Of a stretch of 64,000 nt of DNA, positions 8,332-17,393 are shown in pieces (the first letter of the stretch is position 1; every line of letters starts with the position of its first letter). Position numbers and translations under genes: made by a program. Below the pieces are notes generated by a model. That model saw only the letters and a list, made by a program, of their open reading frames with translations. It was not told the origin of the DNA and did not search any database. Source of the stretch: AP-15 sp963700185 (GTDB taxonomy: Bacteria; Pseudomonadota; Alphaproteobacteria; ATCC43930; CGMCC-115725); assembly GCA_963700185.1 (NCBI GenBank), contig CAVOWP010000021.1, forward strand, positions 449,718 to 513,717. Direction: 5' to 3'.

Positions 8332-9974
8332 ATGACAGACTGGCAGAAACAGCGGAGCGAGCGGAACGCCCGCTTGGAAGCAGGTTCCCGCTACGCCACC
8401 GGCAAGTTGGTGCCATCGGAGAGCGCGAAGGCGCTGCTCGAAGCGGTGATCCGCCCCGGCGACCGGGTCTGCCTCGAAGGCGACAACCAGAAGCAGGCCG
8501 ACTTCCTCGCCGAGATGCTGGCAGGCGTCGACCCATCGCGAATCCACGATCTCCACATCGTGCAATCGGGTATCGTTCTCCAGGCCCATCTCGACCTGTT
8601 CGAGCGGGGCATCGCGCGCAAGCTCGACTTCTCCTATTCGGGCCCGCAAGGGGCTGCGATGGCGCGTGCGCTGGTCGCCGGCAAAATCGAGCTCGGCGCC
8701 ATCCATACCTATATCGAGCTGTTCGCCCGCTACTTTATGGACTTGACCCCGCACGTCGCGCTGATCGCCGCGGTGCAGGCCGACCGCAACGGCAATCTCT
8801 ATACCGGCCCCAACACCGAGGACACTCCCACCATCGTCGAGGCGACCGCCTTCAAATCGGGCATCGTCGTCGCCCAGGTGAACGAGATTGTCGACAAGGT
8901 GTCCCGCGTCGACATACCCGGCGACCGGGTCGATTTTATCATCAAGGCAGACAAGCCCTTTTACGTCGAGCCGCTGTTCACCCGCGACCCCGCAAGCGTT
9001 ACCGAAATCCAGATCCTGATGGCGATGATGGCCATCAAGGGCATCTACGCCGAATACGGTGTAAGGCGCCTCAACCACGGCATCGGCTTTCCGACCGCAG
9101 CCGTCGAGCTGGTGCTGCCGACCTACGGCGAGCGGCTTGACCTCAAGGGGAAGGTCGCCACCCACTGGGCGCTGAACCCGCATCCCACACTGATCCCGGC
9201 CATCGAAAGCGGCTGGGTCGAGCAGATCCATTGCTTCGGCGGCGAAGTCGGCATGGAAGATACGTGTCGGCGCGGAGCGATGTGTATTTCACTGGCGATG
9301 ACGGAACGCTGCGGTCGAACCGCCTGATCTGTCAGACCGCCGGCCTCTACGCTTGCGACATGTTCATCGGGTCGACCTTGCAGATCGACCTCGCGGGCAA
9401 CAGCTCGACCGTCACATCAGGCCGCATCGCGGGGTTCGGCGGGGCCCCGAATATGGGGTCGGACGCCCGTGGCCGCCGGCATCCGACGGCCGCCTGGCTC
9501 AAGGCCGGCCACGAGGCCTCGGACGGACAGACGAGGCTGATCCGCGGGCGCAAGCTGGTGGTGCAGATCCTCGAGACCTTCGGCGAGAAGATGGTGCCGA
9601 ACTTCGTCGAGACGCTCGACAGCGTCGCGATGGCGACGGAGATGAACTTCGATCTCGTGCCCGTCATGATCTACGGCGACGACGTCACCCACATCGTCAC
9701 GGAGGAAGGGATCGCCAACCTCCTCCTGTGCCGCAGTCCGGCCGAGCGCGAACAAGCGATCCGCGGCGTGGCCGGCTTCACCGGGGTGGGCCGCGGGCGG
9801 GATCGCAAGGCCGTCGGGGCGCTGCGGCAGCGCGGGGTCGTCCGCCGTCCCGAAGATCTCGGCATCGATCCCCTGGACGCAAGCCGTCAGCTGCTCGCGG
9901 CTCATTCGATCGAGGATCTCGTGACCTGGTCCGGCGGCCTTTACCGACCGCCGTCAAAATTCAGGAATTGGTAG
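8332..9974 (+). pseudogene. mdcA: Malonate decarboxylase alpha subunit, frameshifted
   Basis: MdcA swaps acetyl for malonyl on the acyl carrier protein during malonate decarboxylation. Reading from the ATG at 8332 (GGGAGAG upstream), the frame follows MdcA to GGEVGMED near 9262. It then drifts, while the +1-related frame resumes with YVSARSDVYFTGDDG and runs to the stop at 9974. One missing base near 9263 would explain it. Otherwise about 547 residues of normal MdcA are present, including NHGIGFP and the long C-terminal CoA-transferase half. This is either a real null allele or a single-base error. Confidence 0.88.
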
Positions 9975-9983
9975 GAGGCGAAA

Positions 9984-10298
9984 TTGGAGCAGTTCCAGGT
10001 GCGCGGCACGGCGACGAGGCGCGCCAGCGGCGACCGCCATCAGGCCATCATGGGCGTCAATGCCTCCGGCAATCTCGAGGTTCTGGTCGAGCGCGTGTTG
10101 CCGGACCACGAATGTCTGGTCGACGTCATAACGGCGGTGACCGGCTTCCGCAGAATCTGGGAGGCGGTGATCCAGGAATTCTTCGACCGCAGCTCGCCGG
10201 GAGGCCTCCGGTTCTCGATCAACGACGGCGGAGCGCGCCCCGACACGGTCACGTTGCGGCTCATGCAGAGCGTGCGGCTGATGGAGAACGCGCCATGA
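9984..10298 (+). CDS. mdcC: Malonate decarboxylase acyl carrier protein (delta subunit)
   Basis: A small ACP that carries the phosphoribosyl-dephospho-CoA prosthetic group and holds the malonyl/acetyl thioester. 104 residues. Ser28 in GVNASGNLEVLVE is the expected attachment site. The start is a TTG at 9984 with GGAGG 6 nt upstream; that site lies next to the mdcA stop, so translation is probably coupled. It overlaps the mdcD start by ATGA. The frame is intact. Confidence 0.88.
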   Translation: MEQFQVRGTATRRASGDRHQAIMGVNASGNLEVLVERVLPDHECLVDVITAVTGFRRIWEAVIQEFFDRSSPGGLRFSINDGGARPDTVTLRLMQSVRLMENAP

Positions 10299-11237
10299 GC
10301 AACCTGCTGCAACGCGACGAGGCGGATTGGTACGAAGCCTCTGCCCGCGAGCGCGTCGCGGGACTGCTCGACCCCAAAAGCTTCGTCGAGTTCCTCGGGC
10401 CCGAGCAGCGCGCCATGAGCCCTCACCTCGCCCAGTTCGATCTCACGGGCGCCTTCGACGATGGCATCGTCGTGGGCGGCGGCCGTCTCGACGGCCAAGA
10501 GGTCTTCGTTGCGGCGCAGGAGGGGCGCTTCCTGGGGGGCGCATTCGGCGAGGTCCATGGAGCGAAGCTCCTCGGTCTGCTGCGGGCCGCGCGCGACGGG
10601 GCTGGCCGGGGTGGCCCCGAACGGGATCGCCCAAGGGCCGTGCTGCTGCTGCTCGATACCGGCGGCGTCCGGCTTCAGGAGGCGAATGCCGGTGAGCTCG
10701 CGATCTCCGAGATCATCCGCGCCATCCTTGAGGTGCGGAGCGCCGGCATCCCGGTCCTGGCGCTGGTCGGCGGTCGGGCCGGAGCCTTCGGCGGCGGTGG
10801 TATCATTACCGCCTGTTGCAGCCGATATCATTGTTTCCGAGCATGCGCGGGTCAGCGTCAGCGGACCGGAGGTGATCGAGACCAACAAGGGCGTGGAGGA
10901 ATTCGACTCCAAGGATCGTGCCCTCGTCTGGCGCGTTTGCGGCGCCCGGACGCGCTACCTGACGGGCGGCGCGGACCGTTACGTGAAGGGAAGCATTAGG
11001 GATTTCCGCGAAGCCGCGATTGCGCTGATCGCACATGCTCCGCCCTTCGGGCTGGCGACGCTCAAGGCCGAACAGCGGCGCTTGGCGGAGCGCCTGCAGC
11101 GCTTCGGCGATTGCGGTGACGCGCCGCAGATCTGGCGCAAGGCGGGGCTGCCGGAGCCGGAGTGCATCGCCGACATCACAGACGACGCGTTCCTCGCCAT
11201 TCAGCGGCTGGAGGGAGCCGATCATGACGCTCGATGA
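10295..11237 (+). pseudogene. mdcD: Malonate decarboxylase beta subunit, frameshifted
   Basis: MdcD, with MdcE, forms the carboxyltransferase-like decarboxylase that releases CO2 from malonyl-ACP. The frame from the ATG at 10295 matches the family through GGRAGAFGGGGIITACC (about 10820). It is then lost, and the correct sequence resumes in another frame with ADIIVSEHARVSVSGPEVIETN and runs to 11237. A one-base deletion near 10818 fits. The last 14 bases overlap mdcE. Confidence 0.87.
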
Positions 11238-11952
11238 GGTTCTGGCCTCGCTGTTCCCGTCGGGTCATACGGTGGAGCGCGGGCCGGCGGGGACACTGCA
11301 CGGCACCGCCAAGGTCGAGGGCCAGGGCGAGGTGACGGTCGTCGGCATCGTCGGCGGTACACCGCTCGGCGTCGACGGTGCGATCCTGTTGGCCGGTCAT
11401 GTCCTGGCTGCGGTGGAGGCGGGCAGCCGCGCGCCGATCGTCGTTCTCGTCGATACGGCGAGCCAGAACATGGCGCGCCGGGACGAGCTGCTGGGGCTCA
11501 ACGAATATCTCGCCCATCTCGCCAAGAGTCTGGCGCTCGCCGCGATGCACGGCCATCGCACGGTGAGCGTCCTCTTCGGCCATGCGGCGGCGGGGGCGTT
11601 CATCGCCACGGCGCTGTCGAGCCAGTCTCTCGTGGCGCTGCCGGGTGCGGAGCCAAGCGTGATGGATCTGCCTTCCATCTCGCGGGTCACCAAGCTGCCG
11701 CTCGAGCAGCTCGAGGAGCTGGCGAAGTCGACCCCGATCTTTGCGCCCGGCGTCGAGCCGCTTTTCGCGACCGGGGCGGTGACGGAGATCTGGGCGGCAA
11801 ACGAGCAGCTCGCACCGCGTCTTGCGGCCCTCCTGCAACAACCAGTGGCCACCTCGGACCTCCGCGACCGGATCGGGCTCGAACGAAAGGGCCGCCTCTT
11901 GGCCCAAAAGATCGCCGAGCGGGTCGCGGCGGAGGCTGCCGCCCATGCCTGA
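11224..11952 (+). CDS. mdcE: Malonate decarboxylase gamma subunit
   Basis: Second half of the MdcDE decarboxylase. 242 residues from the ATG at 11224, with an intact frame. The crotonase-like core includes GGTPLGVDGA, LVDTASQNMARRDELLGLNEY and the glycine/alanine-rich FGHAAAGAFIATAL segment. Both ends overlap neighbours (mdcD by 14 nt, mdcG by 8 nt), typical of a tightly coupled operon. With mdcD broken, the protein would lack its partner. Confidence 0.88.
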   Translation: MTLDEVLASLFPSGHTVERGPAGTLHGTAKVEGQGEVTVVGIVGGTPLGVDGAILLAGHVLAAVEAGSRAPIVVLVDTASQNMARRDELLGLNEYLAHLAKSLALAAMHGHRTVSVLFGHAAAGAFIATALSSQSLVALPGAEPSVMDLPSISRVTKLPLEQLEELAKSTPIFAPGVEPLFATGAVTEIWAANEQLAPRLAALLQQPVATSDLRDRIGLERKGRLLAQKIAERVAAEAAAHA

Positions 11953-12644
11953 TTGTAGCCACACGTCGAGCCTGCCCTGGAGACGGCACGATCTCTTACG
12001 TGTGGCGCCGGACGTTTGGGCGTCAGCTTTGGCCCATTGCCCGTCATTGGCCGACCTGCCGCTGGTGGGAAGCTGGGCAGATCGGGGATGGCCGGTGATC
12101 GTTCGACGCCGCGCCGAGGCAGAGGACCCGGGCCTGGTGCCGGTCGGTCTCCCGCTGCCGCCGGCCGCCGGCAAGCGCCGCATCGCCCTCCTGCTTCCGC
12201 CCGACGGCGTTCTGCGACGCTCGTCTCCACCCTTGCTGCAGCGCAGCAGCAAGGGTTGCAGACCCAGGCTGGCGATCCACGATTGCCTCACTTCTGGCCC
12301 TGGGCGCACGGGCCGGTGTGGAGCCCTCGGCCTTCGGCAGCCTGCTGTGGCAGGACCAGACCGGCCTGACCTATCTGTCCCCGCACTCGGATCTCGACAT
12401 CCTCTGGCCAGTTCCGCCAGGTTTCGACGTCCTCTCTCTTGTTCTCAGCATCGCCGAGGTACAGCGCGCCGCGCCGCTGCGCATCGATGGCGAGGTCATC
12501 TTTTCGGACGGCAGCGCCGTCAATTGGCGCGAGCTATGGATGGCGTACCGGGCCGCCGATCGGGCCAGCGTGCTGGCAAAGACGATGGAGGGCGTTCGGC
12601 TCCTCGACATCGCATCTCTGCCGGGCGTTGGGCAGCACGCATGA
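11945..12644 (+). pseudogene. mdcG: Holo-ACP synthase for malonate decarboxylase, frameshifted
   Basis: MdcG attaches the prosthetic group to the MdcC serine. The N-terminal part (RHDLLRV, then SWADRGWPVIVRRR) reads from the ATG at 11945. After about 12210-12290 the frame changes, and the family's nucleotidyltransferase-like core (FGSLLWQDQTGLTYLSPHSDLDILW) appears in a different frame that runs to 12644. At least one frameshift is needed, and the exact place is unclear because the sequence between is poorly conserved. Confidence 0.8.
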
Positions 12645-13563
12645 GCGCGGCGCCCCAACTTGCACTACGGCCCGCCCGCCCGGCGCAGCGGCGGCGACGC
12701 GACGACGTTGCGGAGCTGATCGCCGACCAGGCGGTGCTCGCGCTGCTGCATGAGCTGGCGGCCCGGCCCAAGCCCGGCCTCGTCAGCCATGTCGATAGCG
12801 GCAGCCACACGGACATGGATGCGGCCATGCTGCAGGCCAGCGCCGGGGCGCTGCGCCCCTTTTTCGCTGAGTTGGCGCTGGCCGGTCAGGACGGCTCCAA
12901 TATGGCCCGCCTCAGGGCCATCGGGCTGCGGGCGGAGGCCGCCATGCTGGCCGCTACGGGCGGCGTCAACACGCATCGCGGCGCCATCTTCGGCCTCGGC
13001 CTGCTCTGCGCCGCGGCGGGCACAGTCGCCGAAATTTCGACCGACGGCGCGGCGGTTGCGCCGGTCCGCCTCGGCGATATCGTCGTGCGGCGATGGGCGG
13101 CGGATATCGGGCGAGGTCCGATCCCGCTCTTCAGCCACGGCGCTGCGGCGCTCCGGCGCGGGCGGCGCCCGGGGCGAGGCGGCCGGTGGATTTCGCAGCG
13201 TCTATGAGGTGGGCTTGCCGGCCCTGCGGGAGGGCCGCTCATTGCAGCCCGAGCGACCCTGACGCACCGCCCGTGCAGGCGTGCTTTGCGCTGATTTCGG
13301 CGGTCTGCGACACAAACCTTCTGCATCGCGGCGGTGCCGACGGGCTGCGCTACGCCTCCGAAGCCGCCTGCTCATTCCTTTTGCACGGTGGGGTCGGCGC
13401 CCCGGACTGGCGCGCGCGGGCCGCTGCCGTGCATGCGGCATTCGTCGCCCGGCGCCTGAGCCCCGGAGGATGTGCCGACCTGCTGGCCATGACCCTGTTC
13501 GTCGATGCGCTAGAGAGCGGGGTCGCTCTCCGTAAACCAATGTGCCGCCGGCCAACGTCGTGA
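12641..13563 (+). pseudogene. mdcB: Triphosphoribosyl-dephospho-CoA synthase, two frameshifts
   Basis: MdcB makes the precursor of the MdcC prosthetic group. Three pieces in three frames are collinear with the family. Residues from the ATG at 12641 carry ARPKPGLVSHVDSGSHTDMD and GGVNTHRGAIFGLG. A short middle piece near 13165-13255 reads GARGEAAGGFRSVYEVGLPALREG. A last piece from about 13265 reads TNLLHRGGADGLRYA through ARRLSPGGCADLLAMTLFVDALE. Frameshifts near 13155 and 13260 are implied. Its stop at 13561-13563 lies only 4 bp before the TA that borders the inserted element. Confidence 0.85.
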
Positions 13564-13569
13564 CCGATA

Positions 13570-13591
13570 GTGTCTCAGTTTGAACTCCCGC
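13570..13591 (+). repeat. Left terminal inverted repeat of the mdc-operon insert
   Basis: GTGTCTCAGTTTGAACT followed by CCCGC. It pairs with 20703-20724 at 21 of 22 positions and is preceded by TA. Confidence 0.75.
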
Positions 13592-13753
13592 TCTCGACCC
13601 AAGTCGGCCATCAGCAGCCCATTCAGGTAATCCCAGAAGCGGAAGTTCACGGAGGCCCTTTGCCGGCGGCTTGGCACCCTAAGTGGTCACCCGATCGTCA
13701 CGTATCACGACACCGATGTCGGCTTCCTCTGCCCGCTGCTTCTTCCTGTCCTC

Positions 13754-15034
13754 CTAGAAGAAGACAAAGGATCGCACTACGACGTTCTTGCGGCATCGGG
13801 CGTCGGCGGGCGCGGTCGGGTCGACACAGGCAGTATGGAAAGACCACCGCGAGACGGAGCCGTCGGTCACCGAGTCATAGCATTTGAGCATTGAGACCTC
13901 GGTGGGTTTCTGCTGGGGAAACCAGTACCACTCGTGGTCGGGACGGTAGGTGAAGCGGGTGGTCTCGCCGACGCGGTCGTCGTAGATCCGGTAGTTGTTG
14001 ATGTACGGCTGGTCAGCGAAGGAGGGCCACGCGCAGAGCACAAAGGGGAACTGCTCGACTGTCTCGATCGGCTTGGCGAGGTTGATCGACATGAACCGCC
14101 GCGACATCTTCCGGTCGGCCTCTTCCTCCGTGTAGTGCTGAGGGCGCCCGAAATTCCGCAGGTTCCTGGTGAGCAGCTCGCGGCAGCGCACGCGTCCGCT
14201 ATTGTCGTTCAAGTCATTGTGCACGAGGTTGGCGTAATTGGCGTTCACACCCGGATTGTTGCCGTCCTGGTCCTCCGTGCGGTCGCCCGTGTAGTCCTTG
14301 TCGAAGACGTCGTGGTTGTAGACCAGCGCATCGGTCGCGTCCGGGAAGAAATCGAGAAGCAATTTCTCGATCTCCGGATAGTACACGCGCTCCACCTCCG
14401 CCGCATCGTAGATGTTCGAACACTTGGACTCGAGGTGCGCCAGCGACACGCCGAGCCGGTCCATGCATTCGGGGCTGTTGGGCGAGAGGCCCGGATAGTA
14501 CTCGCCGATGCGCCGTGCATCGCGCAGCACCTGCGGGAAATAGAGGTCCCGCCGCCGGTTGCCCTTCTCGTTCTTGCGCAGAATCTCCGCTATGTCGGCG
14601 CGCGCCGGATCCCGCCAGACAGCGTTGGACGGGACGACAGAGTAGGTCGGCCGCTCGTAGACCGTATAGGGCAGCGGCACCGCCAGACCGCCTTTTGGGG
14701 CCTTGATGCTGTTCGACTGGCGGATGTACTTCAGACACTCGTCGTAGTCGCGGAACCCGAGACCCCACTGGGTCTTGATCGGGCCCGGTGGCGCCTTGTC
14801 GATCATGTCGGTAAGCCGCTGGCTCTCGCCCTCGGCGATCTCCGCGAGCGCGTCCTGGAGTGCAGCGGCGGTTCCCGCATCACCGTCCCGGTCGAACGAC
14901 ATATAGGACAGGCCGCCATGCGCCGCGATCGGCGGCGGCTGCCCTTCCGTGCGCTGGAGCGGCGGCACATAGGCCGACAAAGCTTTCTCCGTTTTCGCCG
15001 CGGCGTTGTTGTCGGCGACATCGAGCGGGCTCAT
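13754..15034 (-). CDS. CmcJ/NvfI-like Fe(II)/2-oxoglutarate-type oxygenase
   Basis: 426 residues resembling the CmcJ/AsaB/NvfI family, which hydroxylates or otherwise oxidises small molecules, often in secondary metabolism. Supporting segments are ANLVHNDL (a His and Asp of the likely metal site), the RFMSINLAKPI stretch, the CAWPSF motif and the late RWSFHTACVDP (second His), followed by the family's usual C-terminal VRSFVFF. The ATG at 15034 has GGAGG 6 nt upstream. Its 5' half (to about 14478) and upstream flank form one arm of a 753-bp direct repeat. The substrate is unknown and nothing nearby points to a pathway. Confidence 0.75.
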   Translation of the reverse strand: MSPLDVADNNAAAKTEKALSAYVPPLQRTEGQPPPIAAHGGLSYMSFDRDGDAGTAAALQDALAEIAEGESQRLTDMIDKAPPGPIKTQWGLGFRDYDECLKYIRQSNSIKAPKGGLAVPLPYTVYERPTYSVVPSNAVWRDPARADIAEILRKNEKGNRRRDLYFPQVLRDARRIGEYYPGLSPNSPECMDRLGVSLAHLESKCSNIYDAAEVERVYYPEIEKLLLDFFPDATDALVYNHDVFDKDYTGDRTEDQDGNNPGVNANYANLVHNDLNDNSGRVRCRELLTRNLRNFGRPQHYTEEEADRKMSRRFMSINLAKPIETVEQFPFVLCAWPSFADQPYINNYRIYDDRVGETTRFTYRPDHEWYWFPQQKPTEVSMLKCYDSVTDGSVSRWSFHTACVDPTAPADARCRKNVVVRSFVFF

Positions 15035-15230
15035 GGCACACCTCCGGTTATCTCGGCCTAAAGGTGGCACACACAGCCTGCGTTTTCCAGACCATGATTT
15101 TCCGGTCATGCGAACGTGCGCTGCGCCTGCCGTGCAAACGCCGCGCTCTTTCCAACTGGAAAATGTCATCGAGACAGCGAATGTCCGTGTTCGGCCCAAA
15201 CCGCCCATCGAGCGAATGTCCGACTTCCGT
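14478..15230. repeat. Direct repeat A (about 753 bp)
   Basis: The 5' half of the CmcJ-like gene plus about 195 bp upstream. It is repeated in the same orientation at 19908-20661 with scattered substitutions; by eye well over 85% is identical. The copies flank the ParA-SIR2-methyltransferase and luciferase-like genes. Confidence 0.85.
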
Positions 15231-15233
15231 CCT

Positions 15234-15275
15234 CAGGGCCGGTCCCATCGAATGATCGTGATGCGCCGAAAGCGG
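15234..15275 (+). repeat. 42-bp flanking repeat, left copy
   Basis: Begins CAGGGCCGGTC and ends CGCCGAAAGCGG. The counterpart at 18577-18618 matches at 37 of 42 positions in the same orientation. The pair brackets the three-gene ParA-SIR2-methyltransferase operon. Confidence 0.75.
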
Positions 15276-15462
15276 CTGTTCGCCACCGCCGCCGGTTTCC
15301 GGTTCGGCGCTTATGCTTATATTCAGGCCGCGACGGGGTTTCGAAACGGACCTCGGAACCGGAAAATCATACGGCCGGCTCGCGAAGCAGTTTGATCTTG
15401 TGCAAGGCAGTTTTGCCCTCATTATGTAGCCAGACTGTCTTATTGTCCTCGGAGGCTCTTTA

Positions 15463-16524
15463 ATGCCTGCCCTCGGAAGTCTCTGCTTCTTCAACAATAA
15501 GGGAGGCGTCGGGAAAACTACATTGGCGTGTAATGTGGCCTCCTATCTGGCGGAGACCGAGAATCTCAGGGTCCTTCTTGTCGATGCTGATCCCCAGTGT
15601 AACGCGACACAGCTGGTGCTGTCGGATGAAATGACGGAGCAGCTATACGCTTCCAGCACCGGTTTATCCGATGTCGATTCGTTGAAGGAGGTGCTGCTCC
15701 CTTTGCTTAGGGGAGATGCATCACTCGGGACCACTCACAGGGTTGCCGGCCCAGAGACCAATCGGTTTGCCATATCAGTGCTCCCAGGACACCCGCAAAT
15801 CGCTCTGCTTGAGGACCGGCTGAGCACCAATTGGCAAGGGTTCATGGGAAAGGATCTCGGCGGAGCCCGTGTGTCAAACTGGAACACTCAGCTCCTAAGT
15901 CACCTCAAACCGAAATACGATCTCATAATCTACGATGTTGGACCTAGTCTTGGTGCACTGAATTGTTCGATTCTTATTGGAATTGACTACTTTATGGCTC
16001 CGATGGGTTGCGATATCTTCAGCTTAATTGGTATTGAGAATATTGCCAACTGGATTAAGCAGTGGCGGAATTACTACGAGCAAGCCTACTCCCAAGTAAA
16101 GTCTGAGCATCAGGCCGCACTTGAGGAGTACAAGGACCAGGTGCGCGCGACATCAGAGGTCATGGCGCGTTTCATCGGGTATACCGTACAGCAATATATC
16201 ACCAAGACCATTCGAAATGAAAAGCGCGCGACCGGCGCATACGAAACAATTCTACAGAAAATTCCGGGCGAGATATCGGATAGTCTCGGACCATTCATTG
16301 CGCCTCCCCTGACAATAGACGACGTGCGTCTCGGAGACGTACCACACATGTTTAGTCTTGTGCCTTTGGCACAGATATCACACACGCCAATTCACAAGTT
16401 GACCGGGGCTGAGGGGCTATCGGGCGGTCAGTACCAGCAGCAGCGTCAATACAAGGAGTTTATTCGTACGCTCTCTGAGTCGCTTATGCAAAATCTCCGG
16501 CGTAGCGCAGAGGCTTCCGCATGA
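15463..16524 (+). CDS. ParA-like ATPase, first gene of a candidate defence operon
   Basis: 353 residues. The deviant Walker A KGGVGKTT (13-20) follows LCFFNN, then comes VLLVDADPQCNAT (Walker A' region) and DLIIYDVGPSLGALN (Walker B region), all as in ParA/MinD-type ATPases. The C-terminal third (after about 230) is not like plasmid ParA and may bind partners. GGAGG lies about 8 nt upstream of the ATG. No ParB or centromere-like repeats follow. Instead the gene overlaps a SIR2 gene by ATGA, so a role in partitioning is unlikely. Base composition is clearly lower in GC than the flanking mdc genes, which suggests transfer. Confidence 0.85.
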   Translation: MPALGSLCFFNNKGGVGKTTLACNVASYLAETENLRVLLVDADPQCNATQLVLSDEMTEQLYASSTGLSDVDSLKEVLLPLLRGDASLGTTHRVAGPETNRFAISVLPGHPQIALLEDRLSTNWQGFMGKDLGGARVSNWNTQLLSHLKPKYDLIIYDVGPSLGALNCSILIGIDYFMAPMGCDIFSLIGIENIANWIKQWRNYYEQAYSQVKSEHQAALEEYKDQVRATSEVMARFIGYTVQQYITKTIRNEKRATGAYETILQKIPGEISDSLGPFIAPPLTIDDVRLGDVPHMFSLVPLAQISHTPIHKLTGAEGLSGGQYQQQRQYKEFIRTLSESLMQNLRRSAEASA

Positions 16525-17393
16525 TTGACTGGCCCGATGATCTTGTCCGGGACATTGCGGCGCGACGGTCCGTTCTCTTCCTGGGCGCCGGTGTGTCCCG
16601 AAATGCTGCGAACGCAGCAGGCGTGCACCCGCGCGAGTGGACAGTCTTCTTAGAGTATCTAGCCAACCTCGTAGCAGATGCTGCCCAGCGGGGGGAGGTT
16701 GTGCAGTGCATCCAGGATGCCGATCTATTGACTGCCTGTGAGCTCGCCCGGAAGTACTTGTCGCCTTCCGCTTTCAGGACAGAGGTGCTTCAAGAGTTTT
16801 CTGGCAACGCATACCGGCCCGCGCCGATCCACGACGATCTGAGCTCGGTGGACTCTCGGTTGGTGATGACGACCAATTTCGATAAGTTATACGAGAATCG
16901 GGCTAATCAGCTCCAGGACAACACCGTGATCGTGAAGAACTACTATGACCATGACATAGCGGATGTGTTTCGGCGACAAAATCGCGTTGTCGTAAAAGTG
17001 CATGGCACTATCGACCTGCCTGATCGCACCATTTTCACTCGTAGCCAATACGCGTTGGCCCGACGAGACTATGGTTACTTCTATCAACTACTTCGAGGTT
17101 TGTTTGTAACGCATACGTTTGTGTTTATGGGCGCCTCGATGCGGGACCCCGATATGCAGTTATTGCTTGAAGACCACGCATATCGCTTCGAAGGTTCTCG
17201 GCCACACTACATGGTGATGCCTGAGAACTCGGCTCGAGCGGGCACCTTACGCGTAATGGAAGACACGATGAACCTGAAGGCATTACTGTATGATCCCGCA
17301 GACAATCATAAAGCGCTCGCCGATTCGGTTGCAGCTCTGGTCCCCAGGGTCGAGGCCGCACGCGAGGAGATTGCGAAGACAGCGGGTTGGTGA
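16521..17393 (+). CDS. SIR2-domain protein, candidate NAD-consuming effector
   Basis: 290 residues, essentially one SIR2-like Rossmann domain. The NAD-binding FLGAGVSRNA is at about 20-29, TTNFDKLYE at about 117-125 contains the conserved Asn/Asp, KVHGT near 160 has the expected catalytic His, and FVFMGASMRDPD near 202 is the late SIR2 motif. SIR2 proteins of this class in known antiphage systems deplete NAD+. That activity is inferred here, not shown. The start overlaps the ParA-like stop (ATGA) and the stop overlaps the methyltransferase GTG, so the three are translationally coupled. Confidence 0.85.
   Translation: MIDWPDDLVRDIAARRSVLFLGAGVSRNAANAAGVHPREWTVFLEYLANLVADAAQRGEVVQCIQDADLLTACELARKYLSPSAFRTEVLQEFSGNAYRPAPIHDDLSSVDSRLVMTTNFDKLYENRANQLQDNTVIVKNYYDHDIADVFRRQNRVVVKVHGTIDLPDRTIFTRSQYALARRDYGYFYQLLRGLFVTHTFVFMGASMRDPDMQLLLEDHAYRFEGSRPHYMVMPENSARAGTLRVMEDTMNLKALLYDPADNHKALADSVAALVPRVEAAREEIAKTAGW

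Noticed and set aside
9257..9270. Programmed frameshift in mdcA
   Set aside because: No slippery heptamer and no downstream structure was evident. Several other mdc genes carry frameshifts too, so mutation or sequence error is simpler.
9353..10999. 548-aa open frame across the mdc region
   Set aside because: Only its last ~200 residues are real (mdcD). The rest is an Arg/Pro-rich shadow of mdcA.
13934..15061. 375-aa plus-strand open frame
   Set aside because: Antisense of the CmcJ-like gene, Val/Arg-rich, no ribosome site.
15463..16524. Plasmid partition gene parA
   Set aside because: No ParB, no parS-like repeats and no replication gene nearby. The operon partners are SIR2 and methyltransferase genes.
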